NCBI RefSeq assembly: GCF_003254295.1
Contig: NZ_QKZO01000003.1
Span: 73,973-137,972 of the forward strand
Direction: 5' to 3'
DNA length: 64,000 nucleotides
Source of the DNA: Rhodobacter capsulatus
GTDB taxonomy: Bacteria > Pseudomonadota > Alphaproteobacteria > Rhodobacterales > Rhodobacteraceae
In this document: positions 52,496 to 60,895 of the stretch, in pieces
Numbering within the stretch: the stretch's first letter is position 1
Layout: every line of letters begins with the position of its first letter
Translations under genes and position numbers: made by a program
Notes under the pieces: generated by a model
The model's input: the letters and a program-made list of their open reading frames with translations, nothing else
The model's database searches: none
What the model was told of the DNA's origin: nothing

Positions 52496-53029
52496 TCAGC
52501 GCGCGCGCAGCGCCGCTTCCCAGCTTGTGATCTGCGCCGCCATCCGGCCGCGCCGCCCCTCGATCACCCGCAGACATAGCGCCTCTCCCGGCGCCAGATC
52601 GGCGAATCCCGAACGGCGCAGCACTTCGACATGGATGAACACATCTTCGGGCCGCCCGAAGACATTTGCAAAGCCAAATCCCTTGCCCTTGTCGAACCAC
52701 TTCACCCGCGCCGGTTCCAGCGGCAGCGCCGCGATCACCTCGGGGTCGGTCTCGCCCAGATCCTCGATCGGCGCCAGCCGGGTGTCGGTCTCGGGCGGCG
52801 AGATTTCCAGCACCTCGACCGCCTGCGCGCCGCGCGGCGTCGCCTGCACCAGCACGCGGATGCCCGCATTGTCGGCCACCGAGCTTTGTCCGAAATTGCG
52901 CAGCACGTTGGCGTGGAGCAGAATGTCCGGTCCGCCCTCACCGTCGAGGATGAAGCCGAAGCCCTTGCCCGCGTCGAACCATTTCACCCGACCCGCGACT
53001 TCACGCGCCGCGCCCGTTTCGTCAACCAT
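52496..53029 (-). CDS. Tandem cold-shock-domain protein
   Basis: This 177-residue protein contains two cold-shock domains. The first (residues ~12-78) has VKWFDAGKGFGFI and DILLHANVL; the second (~108-172) has VKWFDKGKGFGFA and DVFIHVEVL. Both keep the RNP1 and RNP2 aromatic residues, so both should bind single-stranded RNA or DNA. An acidic linker connects them. Tandem forms (~180 residues) are typical of alphaproteobacteria, in contrast to the 70-residue CspA. The 184-nt upstream region to pdxH may contain the cold-responsive leader. Confidence 0.92.
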   Translation of the reverse strand: MVDETGAAREVAGRVKWFDAGKGFGFILDGEGGPDILLHANVLRNFGQSSVADNAGIRVLVQATPRGAQAVEVLEISPPETDTRLAPIEDLGETDPEVIAALPLEPARVKWFDKGKGFGFANVFGRPEDVFIHVEVLRRSGFADLAPGEALCLRVIEGRRGRMAAQITSWEAALRAR

Positions 53030-53213
53030 CCGCTGCCGTCCATTTTCTGATGCGCCGGGACTGTGGAGGTCCGCCAGAGCGCTGCAGACCAGTTGTCACA
53101 GGTTGGCAACCGGATTCAAGCTGATTTGGCTTGTCTTTTTGGGCAGGCTGCACTTGGCGAAGCGTGAAATGCAGCCAATTTGAGCGGCATTTCAGGCTGA
53201 CGCCGCGTCAGGA

Positions 53214-53837
53214 TCAGGGGTTCAGCCGGAGGATTTCCCAGGCGGCGCCCGGCGCGGCGCGGTGCCAGCGGAACCGGTCATGCAGCCGGAAGGCGCCATC
53301 GGCCCAGAATTCGATCTCGAGCGGCACGATCCGGAAGCCGCCCCAGAACGGCGGGCGCGTCGGCGCGGTGCCATGCGCCGCCGTCACCTTCGCCACCTCG
53401 GCCATCAGCGCCGTGCGCGAGGCGAGCGGTTCACTTTGCCGCGACGCCCAGGCGCCCAGCCGCGATTTCAGCGACCGCGAGGCGTAATAGGCATCCGCCT
53501 GCGCCCCCTCCTCACGCGTGACCAGCCCGCGCACGCGGATCTGACGGCGCAGGCTTTTCCAGTGCATCACGAAAGCGGCCTTGCCCGCCGCGGTGATCTC
53601 GGCCGACTTTGCAGAGCCGTAATTGGTGTAGAATAGGAACGCCCCGCCCGAGGGCGCGTCCCGCCCCTCGATCTCTTTCAGCAGCACCATGCGGACATTC
53701 GGCAGCCCCTCGGCATCGACGGTGGCCAGCGCGATCGCATTCGGGTCGTTGATCTCGGTCTTTTCGGCCTCGATCAGCCAGGATTGCGCCAGGGCAAAGG
53801 GATCCTCGCCCGCGAAGATGCCGGTTCTGTCGCTCAT
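53214..53837 (-). CDS. pdxH: Pyridoxamine 5'-phosphate oxidase
   Basis: This 207-residue FMN enzyme oxidises pyridoxine or pyridoxamine 5'-phosphate to pyridoxal 5'-phosphate. Recognisable segments are [58 protein letters not shown] and the C-terminal [14 protein letters not shown] and RLHDRFRW. The length matches the family. ATG 53837 ([10 protein letters not shown]) follows AGGGCAGGAC; an upstream in-frame ATG gives an atypical extension. It is transcribed divergently from fabI across 125 nt. Confidence 0.95.
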   Translation of the reverse strand: MSDRTGIFAGEDPFALAQSWLIEAEKTEINDPNAIALATVDAEGLPNVRMVLLKEIEGRDAPSGGAFLFYTNYGSAKSAEITAAGKAAFVMHWKSLRRQIRVRGLVTREEGAQADAYYASRSLKSRLGAWASRQSEPLASRTALMAEVAKVTAAHGTAPTRPPFWGGFRIVPLEIEFWADGAFRLHDRFRWHRAAPGAAWEILRLNP

Positions 53838-53962
53838 GTCCTGCCCTTTCCCTGAAGGATGCGACGCCAAGGCGCCGTTGCCCCGACGTCAACCCGCCTT
53901 GCTGACTTTGCAATCTTCGCCTAAGGAAGGCGCACTTTCCAGAGGCAAGCAGGAGAATCCAG

Positions 53963-54784
53963 ATGACGGCAGGCTTGATGGCGGGAAAACGGGGCCTGAT
54001 CATGGGGCTCGCCAATGACAAGTCGATCGCCTGGGGCATCGCCAAGGCGCTTGGCGAGGCGGGGGCCGAGCTGGCCTTTTCCTATCAGGGCGAGGCGCTG
54101 AAAAAGCGCGTCGAGCCGCTGGCCGCAAGCCTTGGCACGCCGCTTCTGTTCGAATGCGACGTGGCGAACGAAGACAGCATGGATGCGCTCTTTGCCGGTC
54201 TCAAGGACGCCTGGGGGACGCTCGATTTCGTCGTCCATGCGATCGGGTTCTCCGACAAGAACGAGCTGCGCGGCCGCTATGTCGACACCTCGCGCGGCAA
54301 CTTCACCATGACGATGGACATTTCGGTCTATTCCTTCACCGCCGTCTGCGCCCGCGCGGCCGCGATGATGCCGGCGGGGGGCTCGCTTCTGACGCTGACC
54401 TATTACGGCGCCGAACAGGTGATGCCGCATTACAACGTGATGGGCGTGGCGAAAGCCGCGCTCGAGGCTTCGGTGAAATATATCGCCGAGGATCTGGGCA
54501 AGCTTGGCATCCGCTGCAACGCGATCTCGGCCGGGCCGATCAAGACGCTGGCGGCCAGCGGCATCGGCGATTTCCGCTACATCATGAAGTGGAACGAGCT
54601 GAATTCGCCGCTGCGCCGCAACGTGACCCAGGAAGAGGTCGGCAAGGCCGCGCTTTACCTGCTCTCGGATCTGGGCTCGGGCACCACGGGCGAGAACCTG
54701 CATGTCGATGCGGGCTATCATGTCGTCGGCATGAAGGCGGTGGATGCGCCCGATATCGACGTGGTGACGGGGCGCAAGGACTGA
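53963..54784 (+). CDS. fabI: NADH-dependent enoyl-ACP reductase
   Basis: This 273-residue short-chain reductase catalyses the last reduction of fatty acid elongation. The FabI nucleotide motif is GLANDKSIAWGIAKALGEAG, and the catalytic Tyr/Lys pair lies in YYGAEQVMPHYNVMGVAKAAL, with Tyr-x6-Lys spacing after the first Tyr pair. ISAGPIKTLAASGI and GTTGENLHVDAGYHVVGM are also family features. AGCAGGAG precedes the ATG. The LysE-type gene starts 1 nt after its stop. Confidence 0.96.
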   Translation: MTAGLMAGKRGLIMGLANDKSIAWGIAKALGEAGAELAFSYQGEALKKRVEPLAASLGTPLLFECDVANEDSMDALFAGLKDAWGTLDFVVHAIGFSDKNELRGRYVDTSRGNFTMTMDISVYSFTAVCARAAAMMPAGGSLLTLTYYGAEQVMPHYNVMGVAKAALEASVKYIAEDLGKLGIRCNAISAGPIKTLAASGIGDFRYIMKWNELNSPLRRNVTQEEVGKAALYLLSDLGSGTTGENLHVDAGYHVVGMKAVDAPDIDVVTGRKD

Positions 54785-54785
54785 G

Positions 54786-55403
54786 ATGAGCTTCGCCGCC
54801 TTCTTCGGCATCTACATGATTTCGTTGGCGGCGGCGATCTCTCCGGGTCCGGCGGTGCTTCTGGCCGCCCGCACCTCGCTGCGCGAGGGCTTCGTGCGCG
54901 GCGCCTGGCTGGCCGTCGGCATCGGCCTTGGCGCCTGCATCTGGGCGGTGGCGGCGATGTTCGGGCTGGCGATCCTGTTCAGGATCGCCCCCACCCTGCT
55001 CACCGTGCTGAAATTCGCGGGGGCGGGCTATCTGCTTTATCTGGCGTACAAGATGTGGCGCCATTCGGCAGAGCCGATGTCGATGGACCTGCCCGAAGAC
55101 GACGCGAAGCGCACCGCGCTCGGCCAAGTCTGGCGCGGCATCGCGGCGCAACTGGCCAATCCGAAACCGGCCGTCTTCTTCGGCACGGTGTTTCTGACCT
55201 TCCTGCCGCCGGTGCTGCCTTTCTGGGCTTACGGCGTCATTTTGGGCATCATCTTCTTCAACGACACGGTCTGGAACGTGCTGGTGGCGCGGATCTTCTC
55301 GCTCGACCGGACACGGGCCGCCTATCTGGGGCTGAAGACGCTGATCGACCGCATTTTCGGCGGGCTTCTGGGGCTGATGGGCCTGAAGCTTGCCCTGACC
55401 TGA
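54786..55403 (+). CDS. LysE/RhtB-family amino-acid exporter
   Basis: This 205-residue membrane protein has six hydrophobic segments. The family signature [20 protein letters not shown] is at the N-terminus, and [18 protein letters not shown] follows near residue 125. It presumably exports an amino acid or related metabolite; the substrate cannot be read from sequence. The ATG lies 1 nt after the fabI stop and the gpt gene follows after 10 nt, so the three may be cotranscribed. Confidence 0.88.
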   Translation: MSFAAFFGIYMISLAAAISPGPAVLLAARTSLREGFVRGAWLAVGIGLGACIWAVAAMFGLAILFRIAPTLLTVLKFAGAGYLLYLAYKMWRHSAEPMSMDLPEDDAKRTALGQVWRGIAAQLANPKPAVFFGTVFLTFLPPVLPFWAYGVILGIIFFNDTVWNVLVARIFSLDRTRAAYLGLKTLIDRIFGGLLGLMGLKLALT

Positions 55404-55413
55404 GGAGGCATCC

Positions 55414-55920
55414 ATGGCCGAACGTTTGCCGCACGAAAAAGGCTTTCACGTCAGCTGGGACCAGCTGCACCGCGACGCGCGGGCGCTGGCCTGGCGGCTG
55501 GATGGCAAGGGGCCGGACAATGGCGCCTGGAAGGCGATCGTCGGCATCACCCGCGGCGGCATGGTCCCCGCGGCGATCATCGCGCGCGAGCTGAACATCC
55601 GCATCATCGACACGATCTCGGTCAAGGGCTATAACCACCAGACCCAATCGGACCCGGTGGTGATCAAGGCGCCGCAGGATGATCTGATGGGCGCCGACGG
55701 CGAGGGCATCCTGGTGATCGACGATCTGGTCGACTCGGGCCGGACGCTGGAGCTGGTGCGCCGCCTTTACCCCAAGGCGCATTTCGCCACCGTCTATGCC
55801 AAGCCCAAGGGCCGCGAACAGGTCGACACTTTCATCACCGAAGTCTCGCAAGACACCTGGATCTTCTTTCCCTGGGACATGGCGCTGCAATACGTCCAGC
55901 CCTATCGCGGCACCGACTGA
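55414..55920 (+). CDS. gpt: Xanthine-guanine phosphoribosyltransferase
   Basis: This 168-residue purine-salvage enzyme transfers phosphoribose from PRPP to xanthine or guanine. The PRPP loop is [18 protein letters not shown]. Also visible are [20 protein letters not shown], the flexible-loop region [11 protein letters not shown] and [12 protein letters not shown] for base binding. AGGAGGC precedes the ATG. A long palindrome follows 27 nt after the stop. Confidence 0.92.
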   Translation: MAERLPHEKGFHVSWDQLHRDARALAWRLDGKGPDNGAWKAIVGITRGGMVPAAIIARELNIRIIDTISVKGYNHQTQSDPVVIKAPQDDLMGADGEGILVIDDLVDSGRTLELVRRLYPKAHFATVYAKPKGREQVDTFITEVSQDTWIFFPWDMALQYVQPYRGTD

Positions 55921-55946
55921 GCCTCGCCCCCCCCCCCCGCGAAAGG

Positions 55947-55997
55947 GCGTATTTGCACCAAGAAAAAGCAGCCGGTTTTTTCTTGGTGCAAATACGC
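55947..55997. repeat. Long palindromic repeat 1 (after gpt)
   Basis: A perfect 21-bp inverted repeat (arms 55947-55967 and 55977-55997) contains the core GCGTATTTGCACCAAGAA, with A/T runs at the inner ends and a 9-nt centre. It follows a 12-C homopolymer at 55927-55938. Two related palindromes lie at 60702-60778 and 60818-60870. The hairpin with a T run on both strands could act as a bidirectional terminator between gpt and the aminotransferase gene. Confidence 0.8.
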
Positions 55998-56073
55998 GCC
56001 CGCCGCAGGCGTCCCACCCTTGCCAAGGGCGCAAGCGAATGGAAGGGTGGCGCGACCCTGACCGGAGCCCGCG

Positions 56074-57252
56074 ATGATCCAGCCGCTGAACCCCGCGCTT
56101 GCCGCTACCTTTGCCCCCCCGGTGATGGAGGCGCGGCGCTGGCTGGAAGGGGTGACCTTCCCGCCCGGGCGGCCCCTGATCAACGTCTCCCAGGCCGCGC
56201 CCGTCGATCCGCCGCCCTTGGCGCTGCGCCAGGCGATCGCCGAAGCCGCGCTTGATAATCCCGCCGCGCATCTTTACGGCCCCGTCCTTGGCAACGGCGA
56301 TCTGCGCGCCGAGGTGGCGGCGCAATGGTCCCTGGCCTATGGCGGCGCGATCCGCCCGGCGCAGGTCGCGATCACCCAGGGCTGCAATCAGGCCTTTTGC
56401 GCGGCGATTGCCACGCTGGCGGGTGCAGGCGATGAAGCTCTTCTGCCAACGCCTTGGTATTTCAACCATAAAATGTGGCTCGACATAGCGGGGGTGCGCG
56501 CCGTACCGCTGCCCACCGGGCCGGGGCTGTTGCCCGACCCGGATCATGCAGCGGCGCTGATCACCCCTGCCACCCGCGCCATCGTGCTGGTCACGCCGAA
56601 CAACCCGGGCGGCGTCGAATATCCGGCCGCGCTGGTGCGCGCCTTTGCCGATCTGGCCCGCCGTCACGGCCTGGCGCTGATCCTTGACGAAACCTACCGC
56701 GATTTCGACGCCCGCACGGGCGCGCCGCATGATCTCTTCGCCGATCCTGATTGGGACGATACGCTGATCCAGCTATATTCGTTTTCCAAGGCCTATCGGC
56801 TGACCGGCCACCGCGTCGGCGCGATGATCGCCAGCCCCGCGCGGCTGGCCGAGGTCGAAAAATTCCTCGATACCGTCGCGATCTGCCCCGGCCAGCTGGG
56901 CCAGATCGCAGCACTTTGGGGGATGCGCCACCTGCGCGACTGGGTCGCGGGCGAGCGCGCTGAGATCCTGTCGCGCCGCGCCGCGATCACCGCGGGGCTC
57001 GCCGCCCTGCCCGGCTGGACGACGCTCGGCTGTGGCGCCTATTTCGCCTATGTCACCCATCCCTCGCCCCTGCCCGCGCCCGACTTTGCCAAACGCCTTG
57101 TCACCGAAGCCTCGGTGCTGCTTTTGCCCGGCACGATGTTCATGCCCGCAACCGACCCGGCAGGCGCGCGGCATCTGCGCATCGCCTTTGCCAATATCGA
57201 CACCGCGGGGATCGCGGAATTGATGAGACGGCTTGCCGCCCTGACCCCGTGA
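56074..57252 (+). CDS. Class I/II PLP-dependent aminotransferase
   Basis: This 392-residue protein is a fold-type I aminotransferase. The PLP Lys lies in YSFSKAYRLTGHRVGAM, LVTPNNPGGVEYP contains the Asn/Pro motif, LILDETYRDFDA has the PLP-pyridine Asp, and the C-terminal Arg is in HLRIAFANI. It acts in the cytosol. The substrate cannot be deduced; aspartate/aromatic-type transamination is typical of this subgroup. It lies between gpt and ppiD with a repeat upstream, so it probably has its own promoter. Confidence 0.88.
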   Translation: MIQPLNPALAATFAPPVMEARRWLEGVTFPPGRPLINVSQAAPVDPPPLALRQAIAEAALDNPAAHLYGPVLGNGDLRAEVAAQWSLAYGGAIRPAQVAITQGCNQAFCAAIATLAGAGDEALLPTPWYFNHKMWLDIAGVRAVPLPTGPGLLPDPDHAAALITPATRAIVLVTPNNPGGVEYPAALVRAFADLARRHGLALILDETYRDFDARTGAPHDLFADPDWDDTLIQLYSFSKAYRLTGHRVGAMIASPARLAEVEKFLDTVAICPGQLGQIAALWGMRHLRDWVAGERAEILSRRAAITAGLAALPGWTTLGCGAYFAYVTHPSPLPAPDFAKRLVTEASVLLLPGTMFMPATDPAGARHLRIAFANIDTAGIAELMRRLAALTP

Positions 57253-57316
57253 CGCTTGCGGCCCCGCGCCCAAAGCCCTAAACACCGCAAAAGACCAGAA
57301 AACCCCGGGAGGTCCG

Positions 57317-59164
57317 ATGTCGACGATGCTGCGCAGCTCTGGCAAGAGCGTGACGGTCTGGGTGCTTCTGGCGATGATCGTGCTGGGGCTTGGCGGCTAC
57401 CAGGTCGGGAATTTCTCGAACCGCGGCCAGAGCATCGGCGCGGTGGGCGAGAGCGAGATCACCGCGCGCGACTATGCGCAGGCGCTGCGCCAGGAAATCA
57501 ACGCCGTCGCGGCGCAGATCGGCCATGCGCCCAGCATGTCCGAGGTCCGGGCGATGGGGCTGGATCAGGTCGTGCAGGCGCAGCTTTTCAACACCGCGGC
57601 GCTGAGCGAACAGGCGCGCAGGCTGGAGCTGTCGGTCGGCGATGCCGAGGTGAGCCGTCAGATCCGCGCCGCGCGGCCGTTTCAGGGCGCCACTGGCAGC
57701 TTCGAGCGCGAAACCTACCGCGAGGTGCTGCGCCGCGAGGGCCTGACCGAAACGGAATTCGAAACCCGGTTGCGCGCCGATATCGCGCGCTCGATCCTGC
57801 AGGGCGCGGTGGCGGGCGGCGTGCAGGCCCCGGCGGCGCTGCTTGATGGCTATGTCGGCTATCTGGGCGAGACCCGCGACGTCACCTTTGCCGAGATCCC
57901 CGCGGAGGGAATCGCCCCGGCCAGCCCCGATGCGGCGGTGCTGAAAGCCCATTACGACGCGCATCTTGCCGAATTCACCCGGCCCGAAACCCGCGAGATC
58001 TCCTATGTCTGGCTGACGCCCGAGATGCTCAGGGACGGCATCGCCGTGGACGAGGCGCAGCTGCGCGCCACCTATGACGAACGCAAGTCGGACTACATCC
58101 AGCCCGAACGGCGCAGGCTGTCGAAGCTGGTCTTCCCGACCAGGACCGAGGCCGAGGCGGGGATGGCGAAGATCGCCGCGGGCGAGGCCAGCCTGAGCGA
58201 TCTGGCGAAGGAGCGCGGGCTGAGCGCAGCCGACATCGACCTTGGCGATGTCTCGCAAGACGAGATCGGCGGCGCGGCGGGCGAAGCGGTCTTTGCCCGG
58301 ACCAGCCCCGGCGTCATCGGCCCCTATGAGACCGACCTTGGCCCGGCGCTGTTCGACTTTCAGGCGGTGACGCCGAGCGAGACCACCACTTTCGAGGAAG
58401 CCCGCGGCGATATCGCGGCGGAGCTGGCGATGGAAAAGGCGCGCCGGATGATCGGCGACATGACCTCGGATCTGGAGGACCGTCTGGCCTCGGGCGCGAC
58501 GCTTGAGGACATGGTCAAGGAAACGAAGATGCAGGCGGGCAAGATCTCGATGGCCGCCGACAGCCGGGACGGCATCGCCGCCTATGACGCCTTCCGCGAG
58601 GCCGCCGCCAAGGCCACGACCGAGGATTTCCCGGAACTTGCGGTGCTGGAAGATGGCGGCGTCTTCGCGCTGCGGCTGGACGGGGTGACGGCGGCGGCGC
58701 CGATCCCCTTTGATCAGCTGCGCGACAAGGTCGAGGCCAGCTGGCGCAAGGCCGAGGTGGTGAAGGCGAAACAGGCGAAGGCCGAAGCGGCGGGCGCGAC
58801 GGCTGTGGCCGGTCAGACCCTGGCGGCGCAGGGGCTGGAGGAGAAATCCGCCCCCGATCTGCCGCGCGGCGGCTTTGTCGAAGGCGCGCCGCAGGGCCTT
58901 GCCCAGACCGCTTTCGCGACGGCTGCGGGGCAATCCGCGACCCTGACCGAGGGCGAGAAGGTCTTCGTTCTGCTGGTGCGCGCGGTGAAACCGGCCGATC
59001 TGGCCGATCCCGAACTCGTGCAGCTGCGCAAGACCTTCGACACCCGTCTGGGCCAGATGATCGGCGCCGATCTGGCGGCCTTTTATGCCCGCGCCGCGCA
59101 GGCCGAGGCCGGGATCACCCTCGACAGCGCGATGATCGCTGCCGTGCAAGCGCAGTTTCAGTGA
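57317..59164 (+). CDS. ppiD: PpiD/SurA-type periplasmic folding factor
   Basis: This 615-residue protein has one N-terminal membrane helix (VTVWVLLAMIVLGLGGYQVG), a SurA-N-like helical region (LDQVVQAQLFNTAALSEQAR) and a parvulin-like region at ~250-370 (ERRRLSKLVFPTRTEAEAGM, LGDVSQDEIGGAAGEAVF). The C-terminal region completes the PpiD layout, and the length is right. It assists folding of exported proteins at the inner membrane. The stop overlaps the GTG before trpE, and trpE has its RBS inside the end of this gene, so trpE may be expressed from the ppiD transcript. Confidence 0.9.
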   Translation: MSTMLRSSGKSVTVWVLLAMIVLGLGGYQVGNFSNRGQSIGAVGESEITARDYAQALRQEINAVAAQIGHAPSMSEVRAMGLDQVVQAQLFNTAALSEQARRLELSVGDAEVSRQIRAARPFQGATGSFERETYREVLRREGLTETEFETRLRADIARSILQGAVAGGVQAPAALLDGYVGYLGETRDVTFAEIPAEGIAPASPDAAVLKAHYDAHLAEFTRPETREISYVWLTPEMLRDGIAVDEAQLRATYDERKSDYIQPERRRLSKLVFPTRTEAEAGMAKIAAGEASLSDLAKERGLSAADIDLGDVSQDEIGGAAGEAVFARTSPGVIGPYETDLGPALFDFQAVTPSETTTFEEARGDIAAELAMEKARRMIGDMTSDLEDRLASGATLEDMVKETKMQAGKISMAADSRDGIAAYDAFREAAAKATTEDFPELAVLEDGGVFALRLDGVTAAAPIPFDQLRDKVEASWRKAEVVKAKQAKAEAAGATAVAGQTLAAQGLEEKSAPDLPRGGFVEGAPQGLAQTAFATAAGQSATLTEGEKVFVLLVRAVKPADLADPELVQLRKTFDTRLGQMIGADLAAFYARAAQAEAGITLDSAMIAAVQAQFQ

Positions 59165-59175
59165 CGGAGGCCGCG

Positions 59176-60684
59176 ATGGTCGCGCTTTTCCCCGGTTATG
59201 ACGCCTTCGAAACCGCCTGGGCCGCGGGCCGCAACCAGCTGGTCTATGCGCGGCTGGCGGCCGATCTGGACACGCCGGTGTCCTTGATGCTGAAGCTGGC
59301 GGATGCGCAAAAGAACAGCTTCATGCTGGAATCGGTGACCGGCGGCGAGGTTCGGGGCCGCTATTCGATCATCGGCATGAAGCCCGACGTGATCTGGGAA
59401 TGCCGCGGCGAGCGGGCGCGGATCAACCGGCAGGCGCGGTTCGAGGACGGCTTCGAAGATCTGCCCGGCCATCCGTTCGAATCCCTGCGCGCGCTGATTG
59501 CCGAAAGCCGCATCGACATGCCCGAGGGCCTGCCCGCCGCGGCGGCGGGGCTGTTCGGCTATCTGGGCTATGACACGATCCGGCTGGTCGAGCATCTGCC
59601 GAACGTCAACCCCGATCCGCTGGGCGTGCCCGATGCGGTGCTGATGCGGCCCTCGGTCGTCGCGGTGCTCGATGGGGTCAAGGGCGATGTGATCCTCTGT
59701 GCGCCCGCGTTTCAGGGCTCGGGGCTTTCGGCGCGGGCGGCCTATGCGCAGGCCGCCGAACGGGTGATGGATGCGCTTCGCGATCTTGACCGCAGCCCGG
59801 CGCAGGGCCGCGAGATGGGTGAGGCGGCGCAGGTCGGGCCGCTGCAATCGAACTTCACCCCCGAGGGCTACAAGGCCGCGGTGGAAAAGGCGAAAGAGTA
59901 TATTCGCGCGGGCGACATCTTTCAGGTCGTGCCCGCGCAGCGCTGGTCGGCGGATTTTCCGCTGCCGCCCTTTGCGCTCTACCGGAGCTTGCGGCGCACC
60001 AACCCCTCGCCCTTCATGTTTTTCCTGAATTTCGGCGGGTTCCAGATCGTCGGCGCCAGCCCCGAAATCCTGGTGCGGCTGCGCGACGGCGAGGTGACGA
60101 TCCGCCCGATCGCGGGCACCCGCCCCCGCGGCGCGACGCCCGCGGAAGACAAGGCGCTGGAAGCCGATCTTCTGGCGGACAAGAAGGAACTGGCCGAGCA
60201 TCTGATGCTGCTGGATCTGGGCCGCAACGATGTGGGCCGGGTGGCGAAGATCGGCACGGTGCGGCCGACCGAGAAATTCGTGATCGAGCGCTATTCCCAC
60301 GTCATGCATATCGTCTCGAACGTGGTGGGGGAGCTGGCCGAGGGGGAAGATGCGCTTTCCGCGCTTCTGGCCGGTCTGCCCGCGGGCACGGTCTCGGGGG
60401 CGCCGAAGGTGCGGGCGATGGAGATCATCGACGAGCTGGAGCCGGAAAAGCGCGGCATCTATGGCGGCGGCGTGGGCTATTTTGCGGCGAATGGCGAAAT
60501 GGACATGTGCATCGCGCTGCGCACCGCGGTGGTGAAGGATCAGACGCTTTACATCCAGGCGGGCGGTGGCGTCGTCTATGACAGCGACCCCGAGGCCGAG
60601 TTCCAGGAAACCGTGAACAAATCCAAGGCCCTGCGCCGCGCGGCGGAGGATGCGGGGCTGTTCGTGCGGCGGGCGAACCTCTAA
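59176..60684 (+). CDS. trpE: Anthranilate synthase component I
   Basis: This 502-residue subunit converts chorismate and ammonia to anthranilate, the first step of tryptophan synthesis. The feedback site is SFMLESVTGGE; the catalytic region includes AGDIFQVVPAQRWSADF, IAGTRPRGATPAEDKALEAD, LGRNDVGRVAKIG and VSGAPKVRAMEIIDELEP. ATG 59176 is chosen because GGAGG lies 5 nt upstream; GTG 59161 in the same frame overlaps the ppiD stop. There is no leader-peptide attenuator in the immediate upstream region, since ppiD abuts it. Confidence 0.96.
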   Translation: MVALFPGYDAFETAWAAGRNQLVYARLAADLDTPVSLMLKLADAQKNSFMLESVTGGEVRGRYSIIGMKPDVIWECRGERARINRQARFEDGFEDLPGHPFESLRALIAESRIDMPEGLPAAAAGLFGYLGYDTIRLVEHLPNVNPDPLGVPDAVLMRPSVVAVLDGVKGDVILCAPAFQGSGLSARAAYAQAAERVMDALRDLDRSPAQGREMGEAAQVGPLQSNFTPEGYKAAVEKAKEYIRAGDIFQVVPAQRWSADFPLPPFALYRSLRRTNPSPFMFFLNFGGFQIVGASPEILVRLRDGEVTIRPIAGTRPRGATPAEDKALEADLLADKKELAEHLMLLDLGRNDVGRVAKIGTVRPTEKFVIERYSHVMHIVSNVVGELAEGEDALSALLAGLPAGTVSGAPKVRAMEIIDELEPEKRGIYGGGVGYFAANGEMDMCIALRTAVVKDQTLYIQAGGGVVYDSDPEAEFQETVNKSKALRRAAEDAGLFVRRANL

Positions 60685-60701
60685 GCCCGCCCGCGCCAAG
60701 G

Positions 60702-60778
60702 GCGTATTTGCGCCAAGAAAAAACAGCCTTCAAGACAGCCTTCCCTGCGGGGAGGGCTTTTTCTTGGCCGAAATACGC
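60702..60778. repeat. Long palindromic repeat 2 (after trpE)
   Basis: Arms 60702-60722 and 60758-60778 carry the same core as the repeat at 55947 (GCGTATTTGCGCCAAGAA) with two mismatches between arms. The 35-nt centre contains its own short GC hairpin (CCCTGCGGGGAGGG). It starts 17 nt after the trpE stop and can serve as its terminator. Confidence 0.75.
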
Positions 60779-60817
60779 ACCTGCGACCGCGGCGCCCGGG
60801 GCAACCCGTGGAAAGGG

Positions 60818-60870
60818 GCGTATTTGCGCCAAGAAGAAACCCATGCCGTTTCTTCTTGGTGCAAATACGC
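60818..60870. repeat. Long palindromic repeat 3 (between trpE and the deacetylase gene)
   Basis: Arms of 23 bp (60818-60840 and 60848-60870) with one mismatch flank a 7-nt loop. The core GCGTATTTGCGCCAAGAA is shared with the other two copies. It lies between convergent genes, so with repeat 2 it probably forms a two-sided terminator. Three copies within 5 kb and none elsewhere in the window suggest a chromosomal repeat family linked to core genes. Confidence 0.8.
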
Positions 60871-60895
60871 TCTTGCCGGGGGCCGGGCGCGGCGC

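Noticed and set aside
55947-60870. CRISPR-like or insertion-sequence ends for the palindromes
   Set aside because: The copies are palindromic, irregularly spaced, without spacers of uniform length, and enclose normal core genes rather than a transposase.
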